A stretch of DNA of 64,000 nt from Spirochaetota bacterium. Its GTDB lineage: Bacteria; Spirochaetota; Spirochaetia; Treponematales; UBA12059. Under the pieces are notes generated by a model. The model had not been told where the DNA came from and ran no database searches. It saw nothing but the letters and a program-made list of their open reading frames with translations. Positions 34,097 through 42,967 of the stretch are shown piece by piece; the stretch's first letter is position 1, and each line of letters begins with the position of its first letter. Both the position numbers and the translations under genes were made by a program. The DNA lies in contig JADFDI010000003.1 in the NCBI GenBank assembly GCA_018262985.1, positions 223,577-287,576 of the forward strand, written 5' to 3'.

Positions 34097-35842
34097 ATGA
34101 ACCCCGCGCTGGCAATTCCGGTTAACGCCCTCGTCGAACGCCTGCGTTCCCACGAGCGCGAGTCCGAGGCCATTTTCCTGGGCCTCGGCGACCTCTTCGC
34201 GCGGCTGGTGGCCGAGACCGAACGGAGCGCGCGGGAATCGCGGCGGCAGGTGGACGAGGTGCTGGCGCAGGCGGGAGGGATCGGCAAGCGCCGCGGCAAG
34301 CACGGCCACGCCGCCGGCGCCGAGCTCGAGGCCTTCCTGGTCGAGGCGGAGCGCTTCTACGCCCGCATCGCCGAGCGCGACCGCGCCTTCCTCGAAGCGC
34401 TGCAGGCCGGCGCCCTGCGCCTGGCCGACCTCGACGGCATCATCGCGCGCGTCAGGGCCGACAGCGAGGAGATGGAGATCGTCTCGCTCAACGCGATGAC
34501 GGTCGCCCTCAAGTCGGGCGCCAACGGCCGCGCCTTCTCGGTCATCACCGACGAGCTCAAGCGGCTCGCCGCCCGCACCATCTCGCTGACCAACGAGATC
34601 GCGGCCATCGGCCACGACCTCCTGGAGTCCTTCGACGCCCTCGGCACCGAGATGCGCGAGCTCGAGGCCACCCAGATCCGCTTCTACCGCCGCATGCGCG
34701 ACGACCTCGTCATGGGCTTCGAGAAGCTCGGCGAGCAGGTCTCGGAGACGGCCCGGACCTTCGGGGAGCTCGCGGCGAAGGCCGCCCGCGTCCGCGACCC
34801 GATAGCCCTCATCATGCAACGCATCCAGCTCCAGGACATCATCCGCCAGTCGCTCGACCACGTCGTCATCTCGCTGGTCGAAGCCACCCGCGACGAGGGC
34901 GACGCCGTCGAGGAGTCCGACGAGTACGCCTTCGCCGTCTCGGTGGCCGAGCTGTCCACCTCGTTGCTCGACGACGTCATCGGCAAGGTGAAGGAAGCCG
35001 GCGCGCATTTCGGCGGCGACATCGCCGACGTGGTGGGCGCCGTCGAAACCTGCGAGGACGAGCGGATGACGGCCACGGCGGGCATGGAGGCGCCGGGCGC
35101 CGCCGCGAGCGACGCCGTCGCGGAGGAGTCGCGCGACTACCTCGAACGCAAGACGCGGGTGCTTTCCTCGGCCCGCCGCCTCGCGGAACGGGTCAACGAG
35201 CTCGACGAGCTGTTCAAGACGCTCGGCGTGCTGCTCGGCCGCTTCCGCAACATCTTCACGGCCAGCCGCATCGAGACGGCGCGCAACAAGGCCCTGTCCA
35301 TCGTCTCGAACACCGTGGACGGCATGGGCGCGTTGACCGAGCGCATCGAGACCGACTCCGGCGAGGCTTCGGCGCTCACCAAGAATTTCATCAAGACCGC
35401 CACCGTGGCCGTGCTCGCGTACGCGGACGCCCAGGCGCGCGACGACGAGCGAATCCGCGGCGTCACCGCGCGCATCGTCTCGGAATTCGGCCGGCTCGAG
35501 GCCGCGCGCGCGAACCTCGCGCGGGCGGTCGCCGATTTCACGCTCTACACCCCCGACTTCATCGAGCTGATCGGCGAGGCCCGCGCCCAGGTCGACCGCA
35601 TCGACGCGGTGGCCGGACGCCTGTTCGAGGCCCGCGGCGACCTGGTGGCCTTCCGCGACGGCGCCTACGACGCCGCCATTTCGCTCGGCGAGGACGATCC
35701 GTCGCGCCACGACATAGCGAACGAGCGCCTCCGGCGCATGATCGAGCGCTTCACCATTTTCACGCACAAGAAGGCCGCGGGCGAGCTCGCCGACTTCGAG
35801 GTCGAGGAAGGCGCGGAGCAGGGCGCGATCACGCTCTTCTAG
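34097..35842 (+). CDS. Soluble chemoreceptor-like coiled-coil protein
   Basis: 581 residues from ATG 34097. No transmembrane segment is visible; nearly the whole chain is predicted helical coiled coil. Residues ~125-170 (IVSLNAMTVALKSG, NGRAFSVITDELKRLA) align in register with the chemoreceptor signalling hairpin ([30 protein letters not shown]). The charged residues used to contact CheA/CheW are changed, however. It is followed after 2 bases by cheD, which deamidates or docks on receptors. It may be a cytoplasmic receptor variant or a decoy partner for CheD. I would not call it a standard MCP. Confidence 0.7.
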   Translation: MNPALAIPVNALVERLRSHERESEAIFLGLGDLFARLVAETERSARESRRQVDEVLAQAGGIGKRRGKHGHAAGAELEAFLVEAERFYARIAERDRAFLEALQAGALRLADLDGIIARVRADSEEMEIVSLNAMTVALKSGANGRAFSVITDELKRLAARTISLTNEIAAIGHDLLESFDALGTEMRELEATQIRFYRRMRDDLVMGFEKLGEQVSETARTFGELAAKAARVRDPIALIMQRIQLQDIIRQSLDHVVISLVEATRDEGDAVEESDEYAFAVSVAELSTSLLDDVIGKVKEAGAHFGGDIADVVGAVETCEDERMTATAGMEAPGAAASDAVAEESRDYLERKTRVLSSARRLAERVNELDELFKTLGVLLGRFRNIFTASRIETARNKALSIVSNTVDGMGALTERIETDSGEASALTKNFIKTATVAVLAYADAQARDDERIRGVTARIVSEFGRLEAARANLARAVADFTLYTPDFIELIGEARAQVDRIDAVAGRLFEARGDLVAFRDGAYDAAISLGEDDPSRHDIANERLRRMIERFTIFTHKKAAGELADFEVEEGAEQGAITLF

Positions 35843-35844
35843 CC

Positions 35845-36522
35845 GTGTACCACCACCGGATTTCCGGCTTCGACGTCCCCATGGTCACCATCCATCCCGG
35901 GGAATTCTGGGTCACCGCCGAGGACGTGGCCATCGTCACCGTGCTCGGCTCCTGCGTGGCCGTGGCCCTGCGCGACCGGAGCGGCGCGCTCGGGGGACTC
36001 AACCACTTCATGCTGACGGGCGACTTCAGGGGCGCGGACCTGGCGCGGAGCCCCGACGCGCGGTACGGCATGTACGCCATGGAGCTCCTGATCAACGAGC
36101 TGCTCAAGGCCGGCGGCCGGAAGCGCGACCTCGAGGCCAAGGTGTTCGGCGGCGCCTCGGTGCTGCGCCTCCGCCCCGGAGCCACGGGCGCGGGGCTCCA
36201 CGAGGCCAACGTCGCCTTCGCGCTCGACTACCTCAGGCTCGAGGGCATCCCCGTCCTAGCGAGCGACGTCGGCGGCTTCGCGGCGCGCAAGATCTTCTAC
36301 TTCCCCCGGACCGGCAGGGTCCTGCTCAAGCGCTTCGGCGGCGCCGCGGTGGCGGCCGTGGAGCGCGCCGAGGAGGGCTACCTCGGCCACCTCAGGCGCG
36401 AGCCGCCCGAGGGCGAGGTCGTGCTGTTCGGGGACGGACCGGAGTCCGCGGCCCGCGGGAAGGCCGGCGGATCGGCGGGCGGGTCGTTACGGCGGAAATC
36501 CGGAACGGAGCGGGGCGAGTGA
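35845..36522 (+). CDS. cheD: CheD chemoreceptor glutamine deamidase
   Basis: 225 residues from a GTG at 35845, two bases after the previous stop codon. The catalytic set is present: Thr32 and Cys37 in TVLGSCVAVAL, and His54 in GGLNHFML. The conserved YGMYAMELLINELLKAGG and AKVFGGASV segments follow. CheD deamidates receptor glutamines and, with CheC, tunes chemotaxis. The last ~45 residues are a Gly/Arg-rich extension beyond the usual CheD length of ~160. It appears co-transcribed with the soluble receptor-like gene. Confidence 0.92.
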   Translation: MYHHRISGFDVPMVTIHPGEFWVTAEDVAIVTVLGSCVAVALRDRSGALGGLNHFMLTGDFRGADLARSPDARYGMYAMELLINELLKAGGRKRDLEAKVFGGASVLRLRPGATGAGLHEANVAFALDYLRLEGIPVLASDVGGFAARKIFYFPRTGRVLLKRFGGAAVAAVERAEEGYLGHLRREPPEGEVVLFGDGPESAARGKAGGSAGGSLRRKSGTERGE

Positions 36523-36534
36523 TCCGGGGCCCGC

Positions 36535-37446
36535 TCAGGCGTCGTCGGCGCAGGCGGGTTCGCCGGCGCGGTGGATGACCGGTTCGCCCTGCGGCGCGTA
36601 GACCCGGGTGCCGGCCGGCACGCTCCGCGTCAACCAGACGTTGCCGCCCACGATCGAGCCCGCGCCGATCACGGTGTCGCCGCCGAGTATCGTCGCGCCG
36701 GAGTAGATGGTGACGTCGTCGCCTATGGTCGGGTGGCGCTTCTGCCCGCACGCGTCCTTCTTCACCGAAAGCGCGCCGAGCGTGACGCCCTGGTAGATCT
36801 TGACCCCGGCCCCGATGACGCAGGTCTCCCCGATCACCACGCCCGTGCCATGGTCGATGAAGAAGCGCTCGCCGATCTCCGCGCCCGGGTGGATGTCGAT
36901 GCCCGTCTTGCGGTGGACGTACTCGGCCATCATGCGCGGTATCAGGGGCACCTTCCGGTTCCAGAACCAGTGGGCGAAGCGGTGCACCGTGACGGCCTCG
37001 AGTCCGGGGTAGGAGAGGATCACCTCCTCGACCGAGCGCGCGGCGGGGTCGCCGGCGAAGGCGGCCGCCACGTCGGTCATGAGGACGCGCCGGATGCCGG
37101 GCAGCTCCTCGAGGAAGGCGAGCGCCAGGTCGCGCGCCTCGAGGTGGCAGGCGGCCGGGCAGCCGTCCCCGCCGTCGAGGCGGGCGGCGTACTCCAGCGA
37201 GCGCTCGATCTCCGCGACGAGCGACCCGGCCACGCGGTGCGCGATCTCGCCGGACATGTAGCCGACGTTGGAGTCGTCGATGCCGTCCTCGCGGCGGTAG
37301 CCGGGAAAGGCAAGGGTCTCGAGGTCCTGCACGATGCGGACGACGCTTTCGGTCGAAGGCAGGTTGGCGCCGCTCCGGTGGTTGATGCCGCCGACCTCGT
37401 CATACGAGCGGAGCAGGCCCTCCACCGCGCGGTTGATGCTGTCCAT
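36535..37446 (-). CDS. cysE: Serine O-acetyltransferase
   Basis: 303 residues, ATG 37446 with GGGAG six bases upstream. It has the EpsC-type N-terminal helical domain (to ~residue 185, ending AHWFWNRKVPLIPRMMAEYVH). The left-handed beta-helix follows: GIDIHPGAEIGERFFIDHGTG with the catalytic His, VVIGETCVIG, VKIYQGVTLGALS, and KRHPTIGDDVTIYSGATILGG. It acetylates serine with acetyl-CoA in cysteine synthesis. It follows the galK-MFS genes on the same strand by 53 bases; a metabolic link to galactose is not obvious. Confidence 0.94.
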   Translation of the reverse strand: MDSINRAVEGLLRSYDEVGGINHRSGANLPSTESVVRIVQDLETLAFPGYRREDGIDDSNVGYMSGEIAHRVAGSLVAEIERSLEYAARLDGGDGCPAACHLEARDLALAFLEELPGIRRVLMTDVAAAFAGDPAARSVEEVILSYPGLEAVTVHRFAHWFWNRKVPLIPRMMAEYVHRKTGIDIHPGAEIGERFFIDHGTGVVIGETCVIGAGVKIYQGVTLGALSVKKDACGQKRHPTIGDDVTIYSGATILGGDTVIGAGSIVGGNVWLTRSVPAGTRVYAPQGEPVIHRAGEPACADDA

Positions 37447-37499
37447 TGAATTCTCCCGCCCCGTAAAGTACCGCCCCCGCCCCCCGGAGGAATAGCCTC

Positions 37500-38786
37500 C
37501 TACTTCGCGGGGGCGGGTTCGCCTTTCTTCACGAAGCCCATCACCACGAAGGCGGCCGCCATGCAGAGGGCGCACCAGGCGAAGATGCCAGGGTATCCGA
37601 ATACATCGATGATGAGCCCCGTGATCGGCGGCGAGGCGATGGCCGCGGTCTGGCTGAAGAGGTAATAGAGCCCGGTGTAGACGCCCATCGTCCCCCAGCT
37701 GGCCATCTGCCAGAGCATCGGGAAGCTGTTGGTGACCACGGTCACCCAGAAGGCGCCGAACACGAAGAGAATGGCCCAGAATACGTAGGTCCGCGCCATG
37801 CCCGAAAGGCCGAAGCCCGTGAAGCCGTGGACCAGCAGGGCGAGCGCCAGCAAGGTCAGCACGACGAGGGCGATGCGGATGGTGCGCTTCCGGCCGAGCC
37901 TGTGCGCGACGTAGCCGGAGGGCACCGCGAACAGGGCGTAGGCTATGCCGACCGCGCCCGCGGAGAGTCCCGCGACTCCCTTGGAAAGGCCGAGCACCTC
38001 GATGCCGTAGCGGCCGACGAAGGGCAGCACGCCCTGGTAGCCGAGGAACCAGAGGAAGAGCGCGACCAGGATGAGGATAGCCGACTTGTCCTTGCCCTCG
38101 CCCACCTTCCGCAGCGACTCGAGCAGTTTCGGGCGCTCCTCGGCCGCGGTCTCGGCGGAGCTCCGCTCCTTGACGAGGAGGGCGACCAGCACGGTGGCGA
38201 GCGCCACGAGCAGGGATGCGATCGGGAAGGGCAGGCGGTCCTTCGTGGCGCCGAGCAGCGGCAGCGTGACGTCGACGTCCATGAGGCGCGCGAGCCCCAC
38301 GAGTCCGACGATGCTCGCGATGCCGCTCATCATGTTTATGACGCCGTTGGCCTCGGAGCGGTACTCCCCGGGGACCGTGTCGGGCATGAGGGCGACGACG
38401 GGGCCGCGCGCGGCCTGCTTGGCCAGGTTGAGGAAGAAGACGAGGATGACGAGCGCCGCGAGCGAGACGCCGGCCGCGTAGGGCAGGAAGCCGAAGAAGA
38501 CCGCCGAAAGCGGCAGCAGGGTCAGGATGAAGGGCTTGCGCCGGCCGATCGGGGTGCGGATGCGGTCGGACCAGACCGACACCACCGGTATCAGGAAGAG
38601 CGCGAAGACGTTGTCGAGCGTCATCACCGTGCCGATGAGGGCGTTGGACTGGATGTACTGCCCGAGGAACACCGGCAGGTAGGTGTCGTAGAGCGGATCC
38701 ATGAGGCCCATGGTGAAGAATCCGAAGCCGATCAGGACCGTGAGCGGGAGCCAGGGGCCGAAGCCCTTCTTCGTTTCGTCTGCCAC
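37500..38786 (-). CDS. MFS sugar transporter (GPH/SLC45-like)
   Basis: 428 residues from a GTG at 38786 with AAAGGAAAG upstream. About twelve hydrophobic helices. Signatures include DPLYDTYLPVFLGQYIQSNALIG in helix 1, SVWSDRIRTPIGRRKPFI in the loop between helices 2 and 3 (DRxG/R-type MFS motif), and GYVAHRLGRKRTIRIAL in the second half. This pattern is seen in sugar:cation symporters and sucrose-type carriers. It lies 18 bases after galK, so galactose or a galactoside is the likely substrate. Confidence 0.88.
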   Translation of the reverse strand: MADETKKGFGPWLPLTVLIGFGFFTMGLMDPLYDTYLPVFLGQYIQSNALIGTVMTLDNVFALFLIPVVSVWSDRIRTPIGRRKPFILTLLPLSAVFFGFLPYAAGVSLAALVILVFFLNLAKQAARGPVVALMPDTVPGEYRSEANGVINMMSGIASIVGLVGLARLMDVDVTLPLLGATKDRLPFPIASLLVALATVLVALLVKERSSAETAAEERPKLLESLRKVGEGKDKSAILILVALFLWFLGYQGVLPFVGRYGIEVLGLSKGVAGLSAGAVGIAYALFAVPSGYVAHRLGRKRTIRIALVVLTLLALALLVHGFTGFGLSGMARTYVFWAILFVFGAFWVTVVTNSFPMLWQMASWGTMGVYTGLYYLFSQTAAIASPPITGLIIDVFGYPGIFAWCALCMAAAFVVMGFVKKGEPAPAK

Positions 38787-38804
38787 GTCGCTTTCCTTTC
38801 TTGG

Positions 38805-40079
38805 TCAGAGTAGCGTCCGGCCTTCGGGCCGGACGCGGAGCGCCATCACCGAGCCGGGGCCGAAGACGGCCTCGACGCGCTCGCGGTAGTCGCGGAAGAG
38901 GCCTTCCGGCACCCAGGCTTGGGCCGTGCCCGCGAAGCCGCCGCCGTGCACGCGCGCGGCGCCCGAGCCGCCGAGGATCTCGCGCGAGAGCGCCACCGCC
39001 AGCGCCACGCCCTGTTCCCGGGGTGTTCGCGGGTTCGCCACGTTCTGGAGCAGCTCCCACGAGCTGTCCCCCGATCCGTTCACGAGCGCGAGGAAGCGCG
39101 GGAAGTCGCCCGCGTCGAGGGCGTCGGCCATCGCGTCCACGCGGCCGTTCTCGCGGACGTAATGGAGGGCGCGCAGGGCGGCGCGGTCGCCGGCCGCCTT
39201 CCGTATTTCGGGGAGCGCGACGAGCACCTCGGACGCCTCCGCGTTCCCGAGGACCACGCGCCCGAGGACGCGCGCGGCCGCGCGCAGCTCTTCGGGCACC
39301 GCGGCGTAGTCCGCGGAGAGGTCCGCGTGGCTGCCGCCCGTGTTGACGACGACGAGCCGGTGGCCGAAGGCGGACAGGTCCGCGCGCACGGCGCGCGCTC
39401 GCGCGGCGGCCGGGTCGGCGAAATCCAGTTCGACGACGCCGCCGAGCGCGCTCGCGGCCTGGTCCATGAGGCCGCAGGGCTTGCCGTAGAAGCGGTTCTC
39501 GGCTTCCTGCCCGATAAGCGCGAGTTCCAGCGGCGGCAGCTTCCCCTCGCCGTACAGCGCGTCGAAGACGGCGCCGACCAGCACTTCGACGGCGGCCGAG
39601 CTCGAAAGCCCCGAGCCCGGCAGCACGGTGCTGGCCATGCGGCCGCGGAAGCCCCCGACGGGCAGGCCCCGCGCCGCGAAGCCCGCGGCCACGCCGCGGA
39701 TCAGGGCCTCGGTGGAGCCGCGTTCCGCCTCCTCAGGTTCGAGCGCGGCGAGGTCCAGCTCGAAGGCTCTGGGCCAACCCTCGCTCTCGAGCTTGACGCG
39801 CGTATCGCCGGACGCCGCGACGCAGGCGATGGCGTCCAGGTCCACCGCCGCGGCGAGCACGCGGCCGCCCTGGTGGTCCGTGTGATTGCCTCCGAGCTCG
39901 GTGCGGCCGGGCGCCGAGAGGAAGCGCCAGTCGCCCTCCCCGAAGCTCGCGGCGGCGTCCCGCGCCAGGCCCTTCCAGCGCGCGGCCTGCGCGTCGACCG
40001 CGTCCGCCCCGTAGAGCGAGGCGAGGCGGTCGCGGACCGGTCGGGAGTCGAAATGCGCCGCGGCGCCGGAACTGCCCAT
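38805..40079 (-). CDS. galK: Galactokinase
   Basis: 424 residues, ATG 40079. A GHMP kinase: galactokinase signature GRTELGGNHTDHQGG (58-72), ATP loop LPGSGLSSSAAVE (153-165), and the third motif GGGFAGTAQAWV near the C-terminus. It phosphorylates galactose for the Leloir pathway. The N-terminal ~45 residues are somewhat extended. It is first in a likely operon with the MFS transporter; galT and galE are not in this window, although an NAD-dependent epimerase-family gene sits at 50.3 kb. Confidence 0.93.
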   Translation of the reverse strand: MGSSGAAAHFDSRPVRDRLASLYGADAVDAQAARWKGLARDAAASFGEGDWRFLSAPGRTELGGNHTDHQGGRVLAAAVDLDAIACVAASGDTRVKLESEGWPRAFELDLAALEPEEAERGSTEALIRGVAAGFAARGLPVGGFRGRMASTVLPGSGLSSSAAVEVLVGAVFDALYGEGKLPPLELALIGQEAENRFYGKPCGLMDQAASALGGVVELDFADPAAARARAVRADLSAFGHRLVVVNTGGSHADLSADYAAVPEELRAAARVLGRVVLGNAEASEVLVALPEIRKAAGDRAALRALHYVRENGRVDAMADALDAGDFPRFLALVNGSGDSSWELLQNVANPRTPREQGVALAVALSREILGGSGAARVHGGGFAGTAQAWVPEGLFRDYRERVEAVFGPGSVMALRVRPEGRTLL

Positions 40080-40127
40080 CTGCCGTACCTTTCGCGCGGA
40101 CGGATACCGCGAACCCGCGCCCGCTCG

Positions 40128-40156
40128 ATTCTAGCGCCTGTCCGTCGGGAAAGGAA
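40128..40156 (-). promoter_or_regulatory. Candidate galK promoter
   Basis: TTCCTT (40156-40151), 17-base spacer, TAGAAT (40133-40128); the -10 is good, the -35 weak. Confidence 0.45.
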
Positions 40157-40220
40157 GCGCGATTTCCGGGCATGTTTTCGCTTCCGGCGGCGCGCGCGCC
40201 TTTGGCGCGGGCAACGAAAC

Positions 40221-40257
40221 GGGCCGCCCCGTTCCGATCTCGGAAGCGGCGCGGCCC
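40221..40257 (-). terminator. Hairpin downstream of the 64-residue gene
   Basis: GGGCCGCCCCGTTCC pairs with GGAAGCGGCGCGGCCC (one bulge). On the minus strand it is followed by GTTTCGTT. Probable terminator of the small gene at 40317-40511. Confidence 0.5.
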
Positions 40258-40316
40258 GGGAGGGGCGACGTTTTAGGGAATTGCGGGAGGGCGGCGCCTC
40301 GAAAGGCCGCCCCCGG

Positions 40317-40511
40317 TCAGGCCGAGAGCTCCTGGATGTAGCCGGTGCGCAGGCAGGTGTCGAAGAGCTCGCGGGTCATGAACTCCTCCTTGACGTCCTC
40401 CCAGTCGGGATGCCGGTGCACGATGCGGACGTAAAAGCCGTCCTCGATCTCGTTGATCAGTTCCAGCTCCGAGGGAGCGTCGCCGATGCTCCGGATGGCG
40501 AAGTGCTTCAT
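40317..40511 (-). CDS. Small acidic protein of unknown function, 64 residues
   Basis: ATG 40511 is preceded by a strong AAGGAGGAAG site, so translation is well supported. The protein (start MKHFAIRSIGDAPSELELIN) is acidic, has no signal peptide or membrane segment, and is probably cytoplasmic. I do not recognise it. A hairpin terminator follows. It is divergent from the 21-bp repeat array. Confidence 0.75.
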   Translation of the reverse strand: MKHFAIRSIGDAPSELELINEIEDGFYVRIVHRHPDWEDVKEEFMTRELFDTCLRTGYIQELSA

Positions 40512-40614
40512 GCGCTTCCTCCTTCTTCTACCCACGAATTTCGGAGGCGCGGAGGGGCGGCCTTGAGGGAAAAGCGTTCCGGCCCGGCTTTCGCTCGCGG
40601 ACGCCCGATCCCGC

Positions 40615-40740
40615 CCGGAAGCTTCGTGACACCGCCCGAAAGCTTCATGACACCACCCGGAAGCTTCGTGACACCGCCCGAAAGCTTCATGACACCACCC
40701 GGAAGCTTCGTGACACCGCCCGGAAGCTTCGTGACACCGC
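40615..40740 (+). repeat. Six tandem 21-bp repeats
   Basis: Six exact-length units with no spacers. Units 1, 3, 5 and 6 carry GGAAGCTTCGTGACACC; units 2 and 4 carry the variant GAAAGCTTCATGACACC. The core GAAGCTTC is palindromic. At 21 bp each unit spans two helical turns, so all copies face the same side of DNA. Confidence 0.95.
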
Positions 40741-40747
40741 CCCGCGC

Positions 40748-40777
40748 TTGACAGACGAGGTCCTCGCGGGGGAAATT
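40748..40777 (+). promoter_or_regulatory. Candidate carbonic anhydrase promoter after the repeat array
   Basis: Perfect TTGACA (40748-40753) seven bases after the last repeat, 18-base spacer, weak -10 GAAATT (40772-40777). A weak -10 with sites just upstream fits activator control. Confidence 0.5.
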
Positions 40778-40830
40778 CGGCGCCTGCCGCCCGGCCCCGA
40801 GGTCGGGCGGCCACGCGGGAGGTGCCCTTC

Positions 40831-41352
40831 ATGATCCACGATTTCGAGGACCGGAAGCCCGAGCTCGCGCCGGGCGTCTTCGTGGCCTGGAACGCCGAGG
40901 TGCTCGGCTCGGTGAAGCTGGCGCCGGGTTCCTCGGTCTGGTATTCGGCCACTCTGCGCGGCGACATCAATCGCATCGAGCTCGGCGAACTCACGAACGT
41001 GCAGGACGCCTGCGTGCTGCACGTCACCGAGGAGCGTCCCTGCGTGCTCGGCAGCCGCGTCACGGTAGGCCACGGCGCCATCCTCCACGGCTGCGCGGTC
41101 GGGGACGGCTGCCTCGTCGGCATGGGCGCCGTCGTCCTCGACGGCGCGGAGATAGGCGAAGGCTCCATCGTCGCCGCCGGGGCGCTCGTCACGCAGGGCA
41201 AGCGCTTCCCCCCGCGCTCCATGATCATGGGCAGCCCCGCCAAGGCCGTGCGCCAGCTTTCCGACGACGAGGTCGCGGGCCTCCGCGAGCACGCCGAGCG
41301 CTACGCCGCCTACGCCCGCCGGGCGCTCGAAGGCCTCCGCGAGCGGGGCTAG
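40831..41352 (+). CDS. Gamma-class carbonic anhydrase-like protein (YrdA/PaaY family)
   Basis: 173 residues from ATG 40831, GGAGG eight bases upstream. Left-handed beta-helix of hexapeptide repeats (APGSSVWYSATLRGD, VTVGHGAILHGCAVGD, VGMGAVVLDGAEIGEGS). The three metal-binding histidines of the family are present: His64, His81 and His86. The C-terminus has the usual SPAKAVRQLSDDE helix. Many relatives have weak or no carbonic anhydrase activity, so the reaction is uncertain. Monocistronic, preceded by the tandem repeats. Confidence 0.9.
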   Translation: MIHDFEDRKPELAPGVFVAWNAEVLGSVKLAPGSSVWYSATLRGDINRIELGELTNVQDACVLHVTEERPCVLGSRVTVGHGAILHGCAVGDGCLVGMGAVVLDGAEIGEGSIVAAGALVTQGKRFPPRSMIMGSPAKAVRQLSDDEVAGLREHAERYAAYARRALEGLRERG

Positions 41353-41477
41353 CCTTCCGGATCGAATCCTGTCCGGGAGAGAAACCTGCGGTTTCCCTCC
41401 CGGCCCCTTCCTTCCCTATCCATGCGGCGCGCGGGGTCGGCCCCGCGCGAGCGAAACGCGGGGCTCGGCCGCAGCGT

Positions 41478-42275
41478 TCAGTCGCCCCGCTTGACCGGGC
41501 GCCGCATGGCCTTCGCGCTGACGCGCGCCACGAGGCCCTTGCCGAGGAAGCGCGAGAGGAAGGCGGTGGCCTTCCACGATAAGTACGGCACGCTCGTCCA
41601 GCGTCCCCGCCGCGCATCCGCGAGGCAGCGGCGCACCACCGTGGCGGCGTCCCGGCCGTGCCTCACTTCCGGGCGCGCCCCCTCCGAGGCCACGAGCGCG
41701 AATTCCGTCGAGGCCGGCCCCGGGCAGAGGCTCGTCACGGTGATGCCGGCTTCCTCGAGCTCGGCGGCGAGCGCCAGGCTGAAGTGGTGGACGTAGGCCT
41801 TGGCCGCCGCGTACACCGCGAAGTCGCCGAGGGGCTGGAAGGCCGCGAGGCTCGCCACGTTGACGATGCGGCCCCCGCGCCGCATGGCGCGCGCCGCCAC
41901 CCACGAAAGCTCGGTCAGGGCGCGCACGTCGAGGTCGATTTCCTCGAGGACGCGCGCGAGCGGCGTCTCGGCGAAGCGGCCGTAGGTGCCGAAGCCCGCG
42001 TTGTTGACGAACCACGCCAGCTCGGCTCCGCCCGAGACGGCCTCCGCCGCGAGGCTCGAGAGCAGCTCCGTCCCCTCGGGCTTCGAGAGGTCCGCCGCGA
42101 CGGGAACGCCTTTCGCGTTCGAAAGCCGGCCGGCCAGGGCCTCGAGTCGTTCGCGCCGGCGCGCCACCAGCCAGATCTCGTCGAGCCGGTCTTCCCCGGA
42201 CAGCGCGTCGAGCTGCAGCGCGAACTCGACCCCGAAGCCGGCGGACGCGCCGGTGACGACTGCGATGCGTTTCAT
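41478..42275 (-). CDS. Short-chain dehydrogenase/reductase
   Basis: 265 residues; ATG 42275 has AAGGAG five bases upstream. Classical SDR: cofactor motif VTGASAGFG (8-16), NNAGFG near residue 93, catalytic Ser in VNVASLAAF and the YAAAK pair (Tyr and Lys). LCPGPASTEF follows. The family belongs to the DltE/YqjQ-like group of NADP-dependent reductases; substrate unknown. Transcribed divergently from ndk. Confidence 0.9.
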   Translation of the reverse strand: MKRIAVVTGASAGFGVEFALQLDALSGEDRLDEIWLVARRRERLEALAGRLSNAKGVPVAADLSKPEGTELLSSLAAEAVSGGAELAWFVNNAGFGTYGRFAETPLARVLEEIDLDVRALTELSWVAARAMRRGGRIVNVASLAAFQPLGDFAVYAAAKAYVHHFSLALAAELEEAGITVTSLCPGPASTEFALVASEGARPEVRHGRDAATVVRRCLADARRGRWTSVPYLSWKATAFLSRFLGKGLVARVSAKAMRRPVKRGD

Positions 42276-42353
42276 GAGCGCTCCTTGAATGGAATCCACG
42301 GTGCGTAGTTATGGCCGAAGGGCGGACGTCTCCGCAAGGGCGCGGGGCGGCGC

Positions 42354-42383
42354 TTGCCCCGGGGGGGCGGCTCCGGGTAGTAT
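42354..42383 (+). promoter_or_regulatory. Promoter of ndk-gpsA
   Basis: TTGCCC (42354-42359), 18-base spacer, TAGTAT (42378-42383), about 100 bases before ndk. Confidence 0.55.
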
Positions 42384-42490
42384 GGGCGGGCCGCCGGGCA
42401 TTCGGTGCCGCGGCTTCGGACCGGGCCCGCGCCGGCTCGGAAGCCCGCGGGCGGCCGCGTCCGACACCACAACCCAGGAGAACCACGACC

Positions 42491-42937
42491 ATGATCGAGC
42501 GCACTTTCGCCATGCTCAAGCCCGGAATGATGCAACGCCGCCTCGCCGGCGAGATCCTCTCCCGCATCGAAAAGAAGGGCCTCAAGCTCGTCGCCCTCAA
42601 GCTGCGCATGATTCCGCGCGCGCTCGCCGAGACGCACTACGCCGAGCACAAGGGCAAGGGCTTCTACGCGGGGCTCATCGACTACGTCACGAGCGGCCCC
42701 GTGCTGGCCATGGCCGTCGAGGGCGAGGGCGCCGTCGCCCGCGTGCGCGCGCTCTGCGGCGCCACCAAGGTCGAGGAGGCCCTGCCCGGCACCATCCGCG
42801 GCGACTATGCCCTGTCCACCGGCTCCAACGTCATCCACGCGTCCGACTCGGCCGACAGCGCCGCGCGCGAGCTCGGCCTTTTCTTCGAGGCCTCGGACTT
42901 CGTGGAGTGGCAGGACGGGAACCATGGCTGGTACTGA
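42491..42937 (+). CDS. ndk: Nucleoside diphosphate kinase
   Basis: 148 residues, ATG 42491. It transfers the gamma phosphate of ATP to other nucleoside diphosphates via a phosphohistidine. Key residues are present: Lys10 in FAMLKPG, Arg102-Gly in GTIRGDYA, and the active His116 in GSNVIHASDS. AARELGLFF follows. Length is typical. gpsA follows after 30 bases, probably in one transcript. Confidence 0.97.
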   Translation: MIERTFAMLKPGMMQRRLAGEILSRIEKKGLKLVALKLRMIPRALAETHYAEHKGKGFYAGLIDYVTSGPVLAMAVEGEGAVARVRALCGATKVEEALPGTIRGDYALSTGSNVIHASDSADSAARELGLFFEASDFVEWQDGNHGWY

Positions 42938-42967
42938 TAAGCGCGAAAGCCGCAAGGAGGCCGGTTG

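Larger units (their letters stand above)
40512..40830. other. 319-base intergenic region with the 21-bp repeat array
   Basis: It contains the upstream region of the 64-residue gene, six tandem 21-bp repeats (40615-40740) and a TTGACA promoter for the carbonic anhydrase gene. No other gene was seen; open frames across the repeats are an effect of the repeat length being a multiple of three. Confidence 0.7.

Noticed and set aside
40615-40740. The 21-bp repeats as a CRISPR array or a coding minisatellite
   Set aside because: There are no spacers between units and no cas genes. Open frames through the repeats exist only because 21 is a multiple of three and lack start signals.
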